Positions 19,320-30,199 of a stretch of DNA of 37,630 nt are shown here, piece by piece. Position numbers and translations under genes: made by a program. The first letter of the stretch is position 1, and every line of letters starts with the position of its first letter. The notes beneath the pieces are model-generated. The model worked only from the letters and a program-made list of their open reading frames with translations. It searched no databases and was not told the origin of the DNA. The stretch lies in the NCBI GenBank assembly GCA_016193065.1, contig JACPSX010000032.1:1-37630 (forward strand), read 5' to 3'. The stretch comes from Candidatus Tectimicrobiota bacterium. GTDB taxonomy: Bacteria > JACPSX01.

Positions 19320-20996
19320 ATGAGGAAGGTGAAAGTCTACGACACGACCCTGCGCGATGGCACGCAAGGGGAAGAAATCGCCTTCACGGTGGAAGACAAG
19401 GTGCGGATTGCCCAGAAGCTGGATGAGCTGGGGATCCATTACATCGAGGGGGGCTGGCCAGGATCCAACCCCAGGGACATTGAATTCTTTGCAAAGATCA
19501 AGGGCGTGCGTCTCAGACACGCCAAGGTGAGCGCTTTCGGCAGCACCCGCAGGGCCCGGACCCGACCTGCCGACGACCCCAACATCCAGGCGCTTCTGGA
19601 AGCCGGGACTTCCGTGGTCACCATCTTCGGCAAGAGCTGGGACCTGCACGTGCGGGACGCGCTGCGGGTCTCTCTGGATGAGAATGTGGCCATGATCCAG
19701 GACTCCGTGCGCTTTCTCAAAGGGAGGGTCGACGAGGTCATCTACGACGCCGAGCATTTCTTCGACGGTTACAAGCGGAACCCCGAGTACGCCCTGAGAA
19801 CCGTGCGGGCGGCGGGAGAAGCCGGCGCCGATTGCATCGTGCTGTGCGATACCAACGGCGGCACCCTCCCTGTGGAGCTCATGGAGATCTTCAAGAAGGT
19901 CAGAGCCGAGTTCAAACATCCCCTGGGGATTCACACGCATAACGACGCCGAGGTGGCTGTGGCCAATACGATATGCGCCGTGGCCATGGGGGCGGAGCAG
20001 GTCCAGGGGACCATGAACGGCTTTGGCGAGCGCTGCGGCAACGCCAATCTGTGCTCGATCATCCCCAACCTCGTGTTGAAGATGGGGATCCAGTGCGTTT
20101 CCAACGAGCAGCTCCGGCAGCTCCGCAATGTGTCCCGGTTCATCTACGAGCTTGGCAACTTGAAGCCCTGGACGCACCAGCCCTACGTGGGCAAGAGTGC
20201 TTTTGCCCACAAGGGGGGCGTGCACGTCCACGCGGTGCAGCGCAACCCGGAGACCTACGAGCACATCCGGCCGGAACTGGTGGGAAACCGGCAAAGGGTT
20301 CTGATCTCCGACCTCTCGGGGAAAAGCAACGTCGTCTACAAGGCCGAGGAGTTCAACATCGATTTTGGCAAGGATGAAGCGGCTGCCCATCGCATTTTGG
20401 CCGCACTGAAGGATCTGGAGAACAAGGGGTACCAGTACGAGGGGGCGGAAGGATCCTTTGAGCTGCTGATGAAAGAGGCTCTGGGAAAGCGCCGGAAGTT
20501 TTTTGACCTGCAGGGCTTCCGGGTCATCGTGGAGAAGCGCAACGAAAAAGAAGAGCCCCACTGCGAGGCCACCATCATGCTCCGGGTGGATGGAGTGACC
20601 GAGCATACGGCCGCGGTGGGAAACGGTCCCGTGAACGCGTTGGACAATGCCGTGCGGAAAGCTCTGGAGACCTTCTACCCCGGTCTCTCGGAGATGGAGC
20701 TCTTGGATTACAAGGTGCGCATCTTGGATGAACACAAAGGGACTCAGGCCGTGACCCGCGTCCTCATCGAGTCCGGGGACAAGGCGAGCAAGTGGGGAAC
20801 GGTCGGGGTGTCCCCGAACATCATCGAGGCGAGCTGGCAGGCGCTGCTGGACAGCATCGAGTTTAAACTGCATCGGGATGCAGAGGGCAAGTCCCCCAAG
20901 AGCAATGGGACCGTCCCGAAGAGGAAGACCTCTTCCCGGCCCAGGCGTGGGGTCGCGAGCCACCTGAGTAGGGAGGCGGAGAAGGTAGCCAAGTGA
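19320..20996 (+). CDS. cimA: Citramalate synthase
   Basis: '[50 protein letters not shown]'. Confidence 0.94.
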   Translation: MRKVKVYDTTLRDGTQGEEIAFTVEDKVRIAQKLDELGIHYIEGGWPGSNPRDIEFFAKIKGVRLRHAKVSAFGSTRRARTRPADDPNIQALLEAGTSVVTIFGKSWDLHVRDALRVSLDENVAMIQDSVRFLKGRVDEVIYDAEHFFDGYKRNPEYALRTVRAAGEAGADCIVLCDTNGGTLPVELMEIFKKVRAEFKHPLGIHTHNDAEVAVANTICAVAMGAEQVQGTMNGFGERCGNANLCSIIPNLVLKMGIQCVSNEQLRQLRNVSRFIYELGNLKPWTHQPYVGKSAFAHKGGVHVHAVQRNPETYEHIRPELVGNRQRVLISDLSGKSNVVYKAEEFNIDFGKDEAAAHRILAALKDLENKGYQYEGAEGSFELLMKEALGKRRKFFDLQGFRVIVEKRNEKEEPHCEATIMLRVDGVTEHTAAVGNGPVNALDNAVRKALETFYPGLSEMELLDYKVRILDEHKGTQAVTRVLIESGDKASKWGTVGVSPNIIEASWQALLDSIEFKLHRDAEGKSPKSNGTVPKRKTSSRPRRGVASHLSREAEKVAK

Positions 20997-21880
20997 CTTT
21001 CCAGGAATTGATTCTCGCCCTGCAATCCTTCTGGGCCGTCAAAGGCTGCATCCTGCAGCAGCCTTACGATATCGAAGTCGGCGCCGGGACCATGAACCCT
21101 GCCACCTTCTTGCGGGTCTTGGGACCCGAACCCTGGAAGGTGGCCTACGTTGAACCCTCGCGCCGCCCCACGGATGGCCGCTACGGCGAGAACCCCAACC
21201 GGCTGCAGCACTACTACCAGTTCCAGGTGATCCTGAAGCCTTCACCCATCGACTCCCAGGATCTCTACCTGGAGAGCCTGATGAGCTTCGGGATTGATCC
21301 CCGGGCTCACGATATCCGTTTCGTGGAGGACGATTGGGAATCCCCGACGCTGGGGGCCTGGGGGCTAGGCTGGGAGGTCTGGTTGGACGGTATGGAGATT
21401 ACCCAGTTCACTTATTTCCAGCAGGCCGGGGGCATCGACCTGAAGCCGGTCTCCTTGGAGCTGACCTACGGGATTGAACGCATCGCCATGTACCTGCAGG
21501 GGGTGGACAACGTCTACGACCTAGAATGGGCCCCCGGCATCACCTACGGGGACGTTCACCATCGCAGCGAGGTGGAGTTTTCCCGCTACAACTTCGAGGC
21601 AGCCGACATCGACATGCACTTCCAGACCTTCAGTCTTTACGAGAAGGAAGGTCTGCGCCTCATTGAGCACAGGCTCACGTTGCCGGCGTATGACTGCTGC
21701 CTGAAATGCTCTCACCTCTTCAACGTACTTGACGCCCGGGGGGCCATGAGTGTTTCCGAGCGCGCCTCCTACATCGGGCGGGTGCGGCGTCTGGCGAACT
21801 TGTGCGCCACGGGATACTTGCAGACCCGGGAAGAGATGGGCTTTCCCCTGCTGAACCGATCAGGGAAAGGAGCGCTGTGA
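20993..21880 (+). CDS. glyQ: Glycyl-tRNA synthetase alpha subunit
   Basis: '[48 protein letters not shown]'. Confidence 0.97.
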   Translation: MTFQELILALQSFWAVKGCILQQPYDIEVGAGTMNPATFLRVLGPEPWKVAYVEPSRRPTDGRYGENPNRLQHYYQFQVILKPSPIDSQDLYLESLMSFGIDPRAHDIRFVEDDWESPTLGAWGLGWEVWLDGMEITQFTYFQQAGGIDLKPVSLELTYGIERIAMYLQGVDNVYDLEWAPGITYGDVHHRSEVEFSRYNFEAADIDMHFQTFSLYEKEGLRLIEHRLTLPAYDCCLKCSHLFNVLDARGAMSVSERASYIGRVRRLANLCATGYLQTREEMGFPLLNRSGKGAL

Positions 21881-24006
21881 GCGCCGACCTGCTGCTGGAA
21901 ATTGGCACCGAAGAAATCCCCTCGCTCTATCTCCCTGCGCTCGTGGAGCAGATCCGGGAGCGCACGAGCACTCTGCTGAGCCAGGCGCGTCTCGCCTGCG
22001 CCGCCATCATCCCGATGGGGACTCCCCGCCGGATCACCCTCTGGGTGAAAGATCTGGCCGAAACACAGGAAAGCTTGCGGACCAAGGTTTTCGGCCCGCC
22101 GCGGCAGGCGGCCATGGACGCGAGCGGCCGCCCTACTCAGGCGGCCGTCGGCTTTGCGCGAGGACAGGGGGTCCCCGTTGATGCTTTGCAGGTCGAATCC
22201 ACTCCCAAAGGGGATTACGTCTTTGTCTTGAAAGAGGAGAAAGGACGGCCGAGCCGCGAGGTCCTGGCCGGGCTATTGCCGCAATGGATCTCCTCCTTGT
22301 TTTTTCCTAAAACCATGCGCTGGGGGGATGGGTCCTTCCGTTTTGTGCGACCGGTTCACTGGATCCTGGCCCTTTTGGGGCCGGAGGTGATCCCCTTTGA
22401 GATTGACGGGATTCGCAGCGGAAACCAGACCTACGGCCACCGCTTCTTGAGCCGGGGGCCCGTGGTCGTTTCCAGCCCGGATCAATACCTGCGGGTGCTG
22501 CGGGATTCCCAGGTGATCGTCGATCCGGAAGAGCGCCGGAAACTGGTGGCGCGCCAGGTTCTCGATGCGGCCTCCCGGGAGGGGGGAACCCCTCTTGAGG
22601 ACGAAGGCCTGCTCAATACCGTCACATTTCTCGTGGAGATTCCCACGGCCATCGCGGGCCATTTTAAGCCCCAGTACCTCTCTCTTCCCAAGGAAGTCCT
22701 GATCACGGCCATGGTCAAGCATCAGCGCTATTTCCCCGTGGAAAACCCGGCCGGGGAGCTGCTTCCATGCTTTGTGGCGGTGGCCAACACGGCGACCACG
22801 GATCCCCAGGCGCAACAAACGATCCGAGCGGGGAATGAGAGGGTGCTGCAGGCGCGGCTGGCCGATGCCAGCTTCTTTTTTCAGGAAGATACCCGCAAAC
22901 CCCTGGAGGGTTATCTGCCGGGTCTGGCCCGGGTGGTCTTTCAGGAAAAGCTCGGTACGCTCCAGGAAAAGGTGAGCCGGATTGCATCTCTCGTGTCGAG
23001 ATGGGCGGTCTCCTTCGCTGAGGATGTAAAAAAAGTGGCTGTGCGGGCTGCTCAGCTTTGCAAGGCTGATCTTCTCAGCCAGATGGTTTATGAGTTTCCC
23101 GAGCTGCAAGGGGTGATGGGGCGCGAGTATGCCCGCAAGTCAGGGGAGCGCGAAGAAGTCGCGCTGGCCATTTTCGAACACTATCTGCCCCGCTTCCCCG
23201 GGGACCAGATCCCCAAGTCGGCGCCGGGATGTCTCGTGGGTCTTGCGGATCGGTTGGATACACTGGTTGGATACTTCGGAGTGGGACTCGTGCCCAGCGG
23301 CTCGGAAGATCCCTTTGCCCTACGGCGGCAGGCCCAAGGGATCATCGCCATCCTGCAGGGTGGCAACCTACGCCTGGACCTGGGCCCGCTGCTCAAGGAT
23401 GCTTTGGATCTGCTCAAGGGCAAGATCACGGCGCCTGGGGACCAGGTACGGGAAGATGTCGTCTCCTTCCTGCGCCAGAGGCTCTTTGGGAATTACATGG
23501 CCCAAGGTCATCCGAGCGATGTGGTCAATGCGGTTCTTGCCGCAGGGTGGTCGGATCTCGTTCCGCTCACCGGCAAGATCGACGCGCTGAGCCGCTTTAA
23601 GACCCACCCGGAGTTTGAAGCTCTCTTCTTGACTTCGAAGCGCCTTCTCAACATTACGCGCAGTGCTCCTCCACCAGCGGGACAGGATCTGGGGCAATCT
23701 CTGCTCGTCCGTGAGGATCTGTTTGTCCAGCCGGAGGAGCGGGAGCTTTTTGATTTGGCCATGAAACTTGGGAATGAAATACAGCAGGAGATGGGAGTGG
23801 GAGACTTCGCGGCGGTGCTTGATTTGCTTCGGCAATTGAGGGGGCCGGTGGATCGCTTTTTTACGGCTGTAATGGTGATGGTGGAAGACCAGCAGATGAA
23901 GCAAAACCGCCTTGCCTTGCTGCGGCAAGTGGCGGGGCTTTTTGCGGCGATAGCGGATTTTTCCCAATTGGTATTGTCGGACCCGGCTCGCAAAGGAGCG
24001 GCGTAG
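21877..24006 (+). CDS. glyS: Glycyl-tRNA synthetase beta subunit
   Basis: '[26 protein letters not shown]'; GTG start overlapping the glyQ stop (GTGA). Confidence 0.97.
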   Translation: MSADLLLEIGTEEIPSLYLPALVEQIRERTSTLLSQARLACAAIIPMGTPRRITLWVKDLAETQESLRTKVFGPPRQAAMDASGRPTQAAVGFARGQGVPVDALQVESTPKGDYVFVLKEEKGRPSREVLAGLLPQWISSLFFPKTMRWGDGSFRFVRPVHWILALLGPEVIPFEIDGIRSGNQTYGHRFLSRGPVVVSSPDQYLRVLRDSQVIVDPEERRKLVARQVLDAASREGGTPLEDEGLLNTVTFLVEIPTAIAGHFKPQYLSLPKEVLITAMVKHQRYFPVENPAGELLPCFVAVANTATTDPQAQQTIRAGNERVLQARLADASFFFQEDTRKPLEGYLPGLARVVFQEKLGTLQEKVSRIASLVSRWAVSFAEDVKKVAVRAAQLCKADLLSQMVYEFPELQGVMGREYARKSGEREEVALAIFEHYLPRFPGDQIPKSAPGCLVGLADRLDTLVGYFGVGLVPSGSEDPFALRRQAQGIIAILQGGNLRLDLGPLLKDALDLLKGKITAPGDQVREDVVSFLRQRLFGNYMAQGHPSDVVNAVLAAGWSDLVPLTGKIDALSRFKTHPEFEALFLTSKRLLNITRSAPPPAGQDLGQSLLVREDLFVQPEERELFDLAMKLGNEIQQEMGVGDFAAVLDLLRQLRGPVDRFFTAVMVMVEDQQMKQNRLALLRQVAGLFAAIADFSQLVLSDPARKGAA

Positions 24007-24047
24007 GGGGAGACGGCCGACGGCAGTCCTGCAACAGGAGGGGTTTC

Positions 24048-26705
24048 ATGTCGAAGAAATACACCTACTTTTTCGGGAACAGGGCGGCCGAGGGCGCTGC
24101 CGATATGAAAAACCTCCTGGGTGGCAAGGGGGCAAACCTGGCCGAGATGACGAACCTGGGCATCCCCGTACCCCCGGGATTCACGATCAGCACAGAGGCC
24201 TGCGCGTACTTTTACGAGAACGGGAGGGCGCATCCCCCGGGGCTCTGGGACGAAGTCCTGGAGAATTTGAAGAAGGTCGAGGCGGCCATGGGCTCGCGGT
24301 TTGGCGATCCGGGTAACCCGCTGTTGCTTTCGGTGCGGTCCGGAGCCAGAGTGTCGATGCCCGGGATGATGGACACGGTGCTGAACCTGGGGCTCAACGA
24401 CTCCACCTTGCAAGGGCTCGCCAAACGAGCCGGGAACGAGCGCTTTGCATTTGACAGCTACCGGCGCTTCATCAATATGTTCGGCGATGTCGTTTTGGGG
24501 ATGAAGCACAGCGACTTTGAAGAGATTCTTCATGGCAAGAAGAAGGCGCTGGGGGTGAAGCTCGATACGGATCTCGAGGTCGAAGCACTCAAAGAGCTGG
24601 TGGCTGCCTACAAGGAGAAGGTGCGCGCTGCCATTGGTCAAGATTTTCCTACGGACCCTCTCGAACAACTGAAAATGGCCATTGACGCGGTCTTTGCATC
24701 CTGGAATACCCCGCGGGCCGTTACTTATCGCAAGATCCACGGGATCCCACACAACTGGGGTACGGCGGTTAATGTGCAGGCCATGGTTTTCGGCAACCTG
24801 GGCGAGACCTCAGCCACTGGGGTGGCCTTCACCCGGGACCCGGGGACCGGCGACAAGCGCTTCTTCGGTGAGTTCCTGATCAATGCCCAGGGCGAGGACG
24901 TGGTGGCGGGAATCCGCACCCCGATGGCAATTTCCGAGCTCAAACAAAAGATGCCCGGGCTCTACAAGGAGCTGGAAAAGATTTATCGGAGTCTCGAGAC
25001 TCACTACCGGGACATGCAGGATATCGAATTTACCATCCAGGAGGGCCGGCTGTTCATGCTCCAGACCCGCAGCGGCAAGCGGACGGCTGCCGCCGCTGTG
25101 CGGATCGCCGTGGAGATGGTGAAGGAGGGGCTGATTTCGCGGGAGACGGCCTTGCTCCGGATCGAGCCCGAGCAGCTCGATCAGCTCCTTCATCCCACCG
25201 TGGATCCGAAAGCCAAGGTGACCGTTCTCGCCAAGGGCCTGCCGGCTTCTCCGGGGGCTGCCGTGGGCAAAGTGGTCTTTACAGCAGAGGAAGCCGAACG
25301 CCAGGCTGTAAAGGGAGAAAAAGTTGTCCTGGTCCGTGAGGAGACCTCGCCCGAGGACATTGGGGGGATGAACGCTGCTCAGGGGATCCTCACCGCACGG
25401 GGAGGAATGACCTCCCACGCGGCTGTGGTGGCCCGGGGGATGGGGAAATGTTGCGTGGCCGGCGTTGGCGATATCCGCATCGATGAGAAGAAAAAACAGT
25501 TCAACGTGAAGGGGGTCACGGTCAAAGAAGGTAATTTTATCACTCTGAACGGGAGCACGGGGGAGGTTCTCGATGGGAAAGTGAATCTGGTGCAACCCGA
25601 GCTGGGACAAAACTTTGCCACTTTGATGGAATGGGCAGACGCCGTGCGCACGTTGAAGGTCAGAACGAACGCCGACACCCCTCACGATGCCCAGGTGGCC
25701 AGGGATTTCGGCGCGGAGGGGATCGGACTGTGCCGCACGGAACACATGTTCTTTGAAGGCAACCGGATTGAAGCCGTGCGGGAAATGATTGTGGCCGGGG
25801 ACACGGCAGGACGCCGGGCGGCGCTGGCCAAGATCCTCCCCATGCAGAAAGGGGATTTCAAGGAGATCTTCCGGGTGATGAAGGATCTCCCCGTGACCAT
25901 CCGCCTCCTCGATCCACCACTGCACGAATTCCTGCCGCACACGGACCGGGAGATTGAAGATCTCTCCAAGCAGATGGGCGTGTCGGCGGAGGCGTTGCGA
26001 AACAAGGTGAGCAGCCTGAGGGAGTTCAACCCGATGCTCGGGCACCGGGGCTGCCGGCTGGGGATCAGCTTTCCGGAGATCTATGAAATGCAGGCCCAGG
26101 CCATCTTTGAGGCGGCCTGCGAGCTAGCCGCGGTGGGGTTCTCCATTGTGCCCGAGGTTATGATTCCCCTGGTGGGCCACGTCAACGAGCTTTCGATCAT
26201 TAAAGAGCAGGTCATTCAAGTGGCCGATCGAGTCATGAAGGACAAGGGGGTAAAGATCAAGTACCTCATCGGAACCATGATCGAGCTGCCTCGCGCCTGC
26301 CTCACGGCCGATCAGATCGCCCGGGACGCGGAGTTTTTCTCCTTCGGGACCAACGACTTGACCCAAACGGTTTTCGGGCTTAGCCGGGACGATGCCGGTA
26401 CGTTCCTCCCCTACTACGTCGATCAGCGGATCCTCCCCGATGACCCCTTCGTGGTCATCGACCGGCAAGGGGTGGGAGCCTTGATGTCGATCGCGGTCGA
26501 AAAAGGACGCCGGACCCGGCCCGACTTGAAGCTGGGAATCTGCGGGGAACACGGTGGGGAACCCAGTTCGGTTGAGTTCTGCCACCTGTTGGGCCTGGAA
26601 TACGTGAGCTGCTCCCCGTTCCGGGTTCCCATTGCCCGGCTGGCGGCCGCGCAGGCTGCTTTGAAACAGAGTGGGAAGGAAGCCATTCCGGAACGCGACG
26701 TCTAA
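24048..26705 (+). CDS. ppdK: Pyruvate, phosphate dikinase
   Basis: 'KKYTYFFGNRAAEGAADMKNLLGGKGANLAEM', 'GGMTSHAAVVARGMGKCCV', 'GTNDLTQTVFGLSRDD'. Confidence 0.97.
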   Translation: MSKKYTYFFGNRAAEGAADMKNLLGGKGANLAEMTNLGIPVPPGFTISTEACAYFYENGRAHPPGLWDEVLENLKKVEAAMGSRFGDPGNPLLLSVRSGARVSMPGMMDTVLNLGLNDSTLQGLAKRAGNERFAFDSYRRFINMFGDVVLGMKHSDFEEILHGKKKALGVKLDTDLEVEALKELVAAYKEKVRAAIGQDFPTDPLEQLKMAIDAVFASWNTPRAVTYRKIHGIPHNWGTAVNVQAMVFGNLGETSATGVAFTRDPGTGDKRFFGEFLINAQGEDVVAGIRTPMAISELKQKMPGLYKELEKIYRSLETHYRDMQDIEFTIQEGRLFMLQTRSGKRTAAAAVRIAVEMVKEGLISRETALLRIEPEQLDQLLHPTVDPKAKVTVLAKGLPASPGAAVGKVVFTAEEAERQAVKGEKVVLVREETSPEDIGGMNAAQGILTARGGMTSHAAVVARGMGKCCVAGVGDIRIDEKKKQFNVKGVTVKEGNFITLNGSTGEVLDGKVNLVQPELGQNFATLMEWADAVRTLKVRTNADTPHDAQVARDFGAEGIGLCRTEHMFFEGNRIEAVREMIVAGDTAGRRAALAKILPMQKGDFKEIFRVMKDLPVTIRLLDPPLHEFLPHTDREIEDLSKQMGVSAEALRNKVSSLREFNPMLGHRGCRLGISFPEIYEMQAQAIFEAACELAAVGFSIVPEVMIPLVGHVNELSIIKEQVIQVADRVMKDKGVKIKYLIGTMIELPRACLTADQIARDAEFFSFGTNDLTQTVFGLSRDDAGTFLPYYVDQRILPDDPFVVIDRQGVGALMSIAVEKGRRTRPDLKLGICGEHGGEPSSVEFCHLLGLEYVSCSPFRVPIARLAAAQAALKQSGKEAIPERDV

Positions 26706-26738
26706 CGGAGCACTTCCTGCCTTGCCCACTCCCATCTC

Positions 26739-26770
26739 TGGAAGCGGCTCCATAGGAAAGGGGCCGCTTC
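26739..26770 (+). terminator. Possible stem-loop downstream of ppdK
   Basis: GGAAGCGGC...GCCGCTTCC, 9-bp perfect stem; no U-tract, so terminator function is uncertain. Confidence 0.35.
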
Positions 26771-26787
26771 CCGCCCTTCGCTTCCGC

Positions 26788-26819
26788 ACCCACTTCGTGG
26801 GTACCCGCGCTTTGCGGGT
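26788..26819. repeat. Two mini-hairpin units, inverted copy of part of the 11966 array
   Basis: ACCCACTTCGTGGGT | ACCCGCGCTTTGCGGGT; reverse complement matches 12013-12049 except one inserted G. Confidence 0.93.
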
Positions 26820-26826
26820 GTTCCGT

Positions 26827-26869
26827 TGCTCCCGGCAGTTGCGCTCAGGACGGGAAAGTCGGCCCCCTC
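26827..26869. repeat. Dispersed repeat C, copy 1
   Basis: TGCTCCCGGCAGTTGCGCTCAGGACGGGAA...; 37/43 identical to 37374-37416 (28/30 over the first 30). Confidence 0.8.
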
Positions 26870-26889
26870 GGAAGAAGACTACCATGTAG

Positions 26890-26969
26890 GGGCACCCCTG
26901 CGCCTGCCTGTGCGTGTCCTGCCTGTGCCGCCACGGCAGACAGGTCCGCACGCAGACAGGTGGGTGCCC
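26890..26969. repeat. ~80-bp imperfect palindrome upstream of the FMN riboswitch
   Basis: GGGCACCCCTG...CCTGCCTGTGCCG-CCA-CGGCAGACAGG...CAGGTGGGTGCCC. Confidence 0.85.
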
Positions 26970-26995
26970 ACACAGCTAAGGTTCCACCTTGACAA

Positions 26996-27106
26996 GCACT
27001 TCCGGGCGCCGGCGGTATAGCCCGCGACTCCCGTCAGAACTCGGTTCTGGCGGGACTGAGCCGGTGAAATTCCGGAGCCGACAGTGAAAGCCTGGATGGA
27101 AGAACG
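26996..27106 (+). promoter_or_regulatory. FMN riboswitch (RFN element), apparently lacking P2
   Basis: CUUCCGGGC-G-CCGGCGGUAUAGCCCGCGAC...GCCGGUGAAAUUCCGGAGCCGACAGUGAAAGCCUGGAUGGAAGAACG; upstream of ribD. Confidence 0.92.
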
Positions 27107-27142
27107 GTGGGAAAAAGTCCAACGGACATATGTGTCTGTCTA

Positions 27143-27173
27143 CCCGAAGGTTGGTCTCTTCGGGATTTTTTTT
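27143..27173 (+). terminator. Intrinsic terminator of the FMN riboswitch
   Basis: CCCGAAG-GUUGGUCU-CUUCGGG-A-UUUUUUUU just before ribD. Confidence 0.9.
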
Positions 27174-27177
27174 GCGC

Positions 27178-28293
27178 GTGAACGATGAAGGATATATGAG
27201 ACAGGCTCTGACGTTGGCCCGGAATGGACTGGGTCTTACGAATCCCAATCCCTTGGTCGGCGCCGTCATTGTCCGCGATGGCGAGGTCGTGGGCAGCGGG
27301 TATCACCAGCGAGCGGGGTTGGAGCATGCCGAAATCCTGGCTCTGCGGATGGCCGGGGAGGCGGCGCGGGGAGCGACCCTCCACGTGAACCTTGAGCCTT
27401 GCTGCCACTCGGGAAAGACCCCGCCCTGCACCCGGGCGCTCATTGCTGCCGGCCTAAAGCGGGTTGTGGCAGGAATGGAAGACCCAAATCCTCTCGTGGC
27501 CGGCAAAGGGATTCGCGAGTTGCGGGAGGCCGGGATCGAGGTAACGGTGGGAATCCTGGAAGGGGAATGCCGCCAGCTCAACGAGGCTTTCATCAAGTAT
27601 ATCTCCACGGGTTCCCCTTTCGTCACGGCGAAAGTCGCCATGACCCTGGACGGCAAGATCGCCACTCGCACGGGCGAATCCCGCTGGATCACAGGAGAGG
27701 AAGCCCGGCGGAGGGCCCATCAGATGCGCAGTGAGGCGGACGCCGTCCTGGTCGGGAGCCGCACGGTTCAGGTCGATGATCCTGAACTGACGGTCCGCCT
27801 CCCCGGCCGGACTTGGCCCCGCCAGCCACTTCGAGTTATACTGGACTCTAAGTTATCCATCCCATTGTCATATAAAGTATTTTGTGATGGAGGGGGCACA
27901 CTGGTCGTAGGCACCGATCAGGCTTCGGCGGGGCGGCTGAGGAGCCTGGAAGAGAAAGGGATTTCCGTGCTCATTCTCCCTTCCCGGGGTGGCCGGGTGG
28001 ATCTCTCGGCCCTCGTCCGGGAGTTGGGGCGGCGTACGGTCAGCCATCTCTTGATCGAAGGAGGGGGAGAAGTCATTGGTGATGCCTTAAGCATGGGAGT
28101 TGTCGACAAGATGGTCTTCTTTATCGCTCCCAAGATTCTGGGAGGGAGGGAGGCCGTGCCCGCCGTCGGTGGCCCCGAGCTGGATCGTCTTGCGGAGGCC
28201 CGCTCGTTGAGCGATGTGATGGTGGAGCGAGTTGGAGAAGACATCCTGGTTTCCGGCTACTTCCGGCCATCGGCGACCGTGGGGGTTCATTAA
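27178..28293 (+). CDS. ribD: Bifunctional riboflavin deaminase/reductase
   Basis: 'NDEGYMRQALTLARNGLGLTNPNPLVGAVIV', 'HVNLEPCCHSGKTPPCTRALI'. GTG 27178 or ATG 27196 start; the longer ORF would contain the terminator. Confidence 0.95.
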   Translation: MNDEGYMRQALTLARNGLGLTNPNPLVGAVIVRDGEVVGSGYHQRAGLEHAEILALRMAGEAARGATLHVNLEPCCHSGKTPPCTRALIAAGLKRVVAGMEDPNPLVAGKGIRELREAGIEVTVGILEGECRQLNEAFIKYISTGSPFVTAKVAMTLDGKIATRTGESRWITGEEARRRAHQMRSEADAVLVGSRTVQVDDPELTVRLPGRTWPRQPLRVILDSKLSIPLSYKVFCDGGGTLVVGTDQASAGRLRSLEEKGISVLILPSRGGRVDLSALVRELGRRTVSHLLIEGGGEVIGDALSMGVVDKMVFFIAPKILGGREAVPAVGGPELDRLAEARSLSDVMVERVGEDILVSGYFRPSATVGVH

Positions 28294-28294
28294 G

Positions 28295-28957
28295 ATGTTT
28301 ACGGGGATTATCGAAGAGGTGGGCACGGTGGAGCGGCTCACGCTCACGGGACAGACCGCGGTTTTGCAGGTGAAATGCCAGCGGATCTTCACTGACCTCA
28401 AAGCCGGGGACAGCATTGCGGTGAACGGGGTCTGCTTAACAGCGGTTTCCGTTTCTTCCCACGGTTTCGCAGCAGACACCTCGGCGGAGACCCTGCGTAA
28501 AACGAATCTGGGGCGGCTGAGGCCCGGGGAAACGGTCAATCTGGAGCGGCCCCTGCGCCTGGGGGCCCGCATTGGAGGGCACCTGGTGAGCGGGCATGTG
28601 GACGGGGTCGGGAGGTTGCTGGGAATTGTCCCCGAGGGGGATTCCTACCGGTTCCAATTTGAACTTCCCGCCCAGTTGGATCGTTATGTGGTGCTGGAAG
28701 GCTCCATCGCCGTGGATGGCATCAGTCTTACCGTGGCCCGCCTGCAGCCTGGTTCTTTTGAGGTGGCCGTGATCCCGTTCACACTGCGGGAAACCAATCT
28801 CGGAAGGAGGAAGCCGGGGGATCAAGTAAATCTGGAAGTGGATATGCTTGGCCGCTATGTGGAGAAGCTCCTAGCCCATAGTCGACCGAAGACGGAGCCA
28901 GAGGGGGTGAGCAAGGAACTATTAAGTAATTACGGGTTTTTAGGAGAGGAAGGTTAA
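28295..28957 (+). CDS. ribE: Riboflavin synthase alpha chain
   Basis: '[15 protein letters not shown]', duplicated lumazine-binding domain '[13 protein letters not shown]'. Confidence 0.96.
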   Translation: MFTGIIEEVGTVERLTLTGQTAVLQVKCQRIFTDLKAGDSIAVNGVCLTAVSVSSHGFAADTSAETLRKTNLGRLRPGETVNLERPLRLGARIGGHLVSGHVDGVGRLLGIVPEGDSYRFQFELPAQLDRYVVLEGSIAVDGISLTVARLQPGSFEVAVIPFTLRETNLGRRKPGDQVNLEVDMLGRYVEKLLAHSRPKTEPEGVSKELLSNYGFLGEEG

Positions 28958-28961
28958 GGTA

Positions 28962-30176
28962 ATGGCTGAGGTTCGTTTCAATACGATTGAGGAGGCAATT
29001 GAAGACATTCGCCTCGGGAAGATGATCATCCTGGTGGACGATGAGGACAGGGAAAACGAGGGGGACCTGACCATTGCGGCGGAAAAGGTGACTCCGGAGG
29101 CGATTAATTTCATGGTCATGTATGGCCGGGGTCTGGTCTGTCTGGCTCTCAATCCCGAGCGGGTGGAGGAGCTCCGGCTGCCGCCGATGGCCAACGACAA
29201 CACTTCTCCCTTGGGGACGGCCTTCACAGTCTCCGTCGAGGCGAAGCATGGGGTAACGACCGGAATCTCAGCCGCAGACCGGGCGACGACCATTTTAGCT
29301 GCAATCCACCCGGATACCCGTCCTGAAGATCTGACCCGGCCCGGGCATGTCTTTCCTCTGAAAGCCCGCCAGGGTGGAGTTCTGGAGCGGGCCGGCCAGA
29401 CGGAGGGTTCCGTCGATCTGGCCCGGCTGGCCGGCCTCTATCCCGCCGCGGTGATCTGCGAGATCATGAACGATGACGGGACCATGGCACGAGTGCCACA
29501 GCTCATGGAGTTTGCCCGCAAACAGCAGATCAAGATCGCTACCATAAAGGATCTCATCCATTACCGCATGAAGCGGGAGACCTTCGTGAGGCGCGCCGTG
29601 GAAACCCGCATTCCCACGGAATACGGGGTCTTCAATCTGGTGGCCTTCGAGAACCTTCTGGACGACCAGATTCACGTCGCGCTGACCATGGGATCCATCT
29701 CCCCGGAAACTCCCACCCTTGTCCGGGTGCACTCCCAGTGCGTTACCGGGGACATTTTCGGTTCGCACCGGTGCGACTGCGGGGAACAGCTCCACGCAGC
29801 TATGGAGATGATCGCCGCCGAGGGGAAAGGAGTGCTTCTCTACCTGCACCAGGAGGGTCGTGGGATCGGCCTCCTGAACAAGCTCAAGGCGTACTCCTTG
29901 CAAGATCAGGGCAGGGACACGGTCCAGGCCAATCTCGATCTGGGTTTTAAACCCGATTTGCGGGAGTACGGCATGGGGGCTCAGATGCTCGCTGCTCTGG
30001 GTTTGGGGAAGATCCGTCTCATGACCAACAACCCGCGCAAAATTGTGGGACTGGATGGATATGGTTTGGAGGTCGTGGAGCGCGTGCCCCTGGAGATTCC
30101 TCCTTCCCAGGACAATCTGCGCTATCTGAAGACGAAAAAGGAAAAGCTCGGGCATCTGTTCTCAAACCTGGGGTAA
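28962..30176 (+). CDS. ribBA: Bifunctional DHBP synthase / GTP cyclohydrolase II
   Basis: '[30 protein letters not shown]', '[22 protein letters not shown]', '[16 protein letters not shown]'. Confidence 0.97.
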   Translation: MAEVRFNTIEEAIEDIRLGKMIILVDDEDRENEGDLTIAAEKVTPEAINFMVMYGRGLVCLALNPERVEELRLPPMANDNTSPLGTAFTVSVEAKHGVTTGISAADRATTILAAIHPDTRPEDLTRPGHVFPLKARQGGVLERAGQTEGSVDLARLAGLYPAAVICEIMNDDGTMARVPQLMEFARKQQIKIATIKDLIHYRMKRETFVRRAVETRIPTEYGVFNLVAFENLLDDQIHVALTMGSISPETPTLVRVHSQCVTGDIFGSHRCDCGEQLHAAMEMIAAEGKGVLLYLHQEGRGIGLLNKLKAYSLQDQGRDTVQANLDLGFKPDLREYGMGAQMLAALGLGKIRLMTNNPRKIVGLDGYGLEVVERVPLEIPPSQDNLRYLKTKKEKLGHLFSNLG

Positions 30177-30199
30177 GCCCCACAGCGGGAGGGTCCGAT

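Noticed and set aside
26858-26887. Possible remnant of the element A 3' end (GGCCCCCTCGGAAGAAGACTA)
   Set aside because: Only ~20 nt resemble A2 and no 5' arm is present; too short to call.
27130-27177. Longer ribD start at 27130
   Set aside because: Would place the riboswitch terminator hairpin and U-tract inside the coding sequence; RibD similarity begins at NDEGYMRQAL (27178) or MRQAL (27196).
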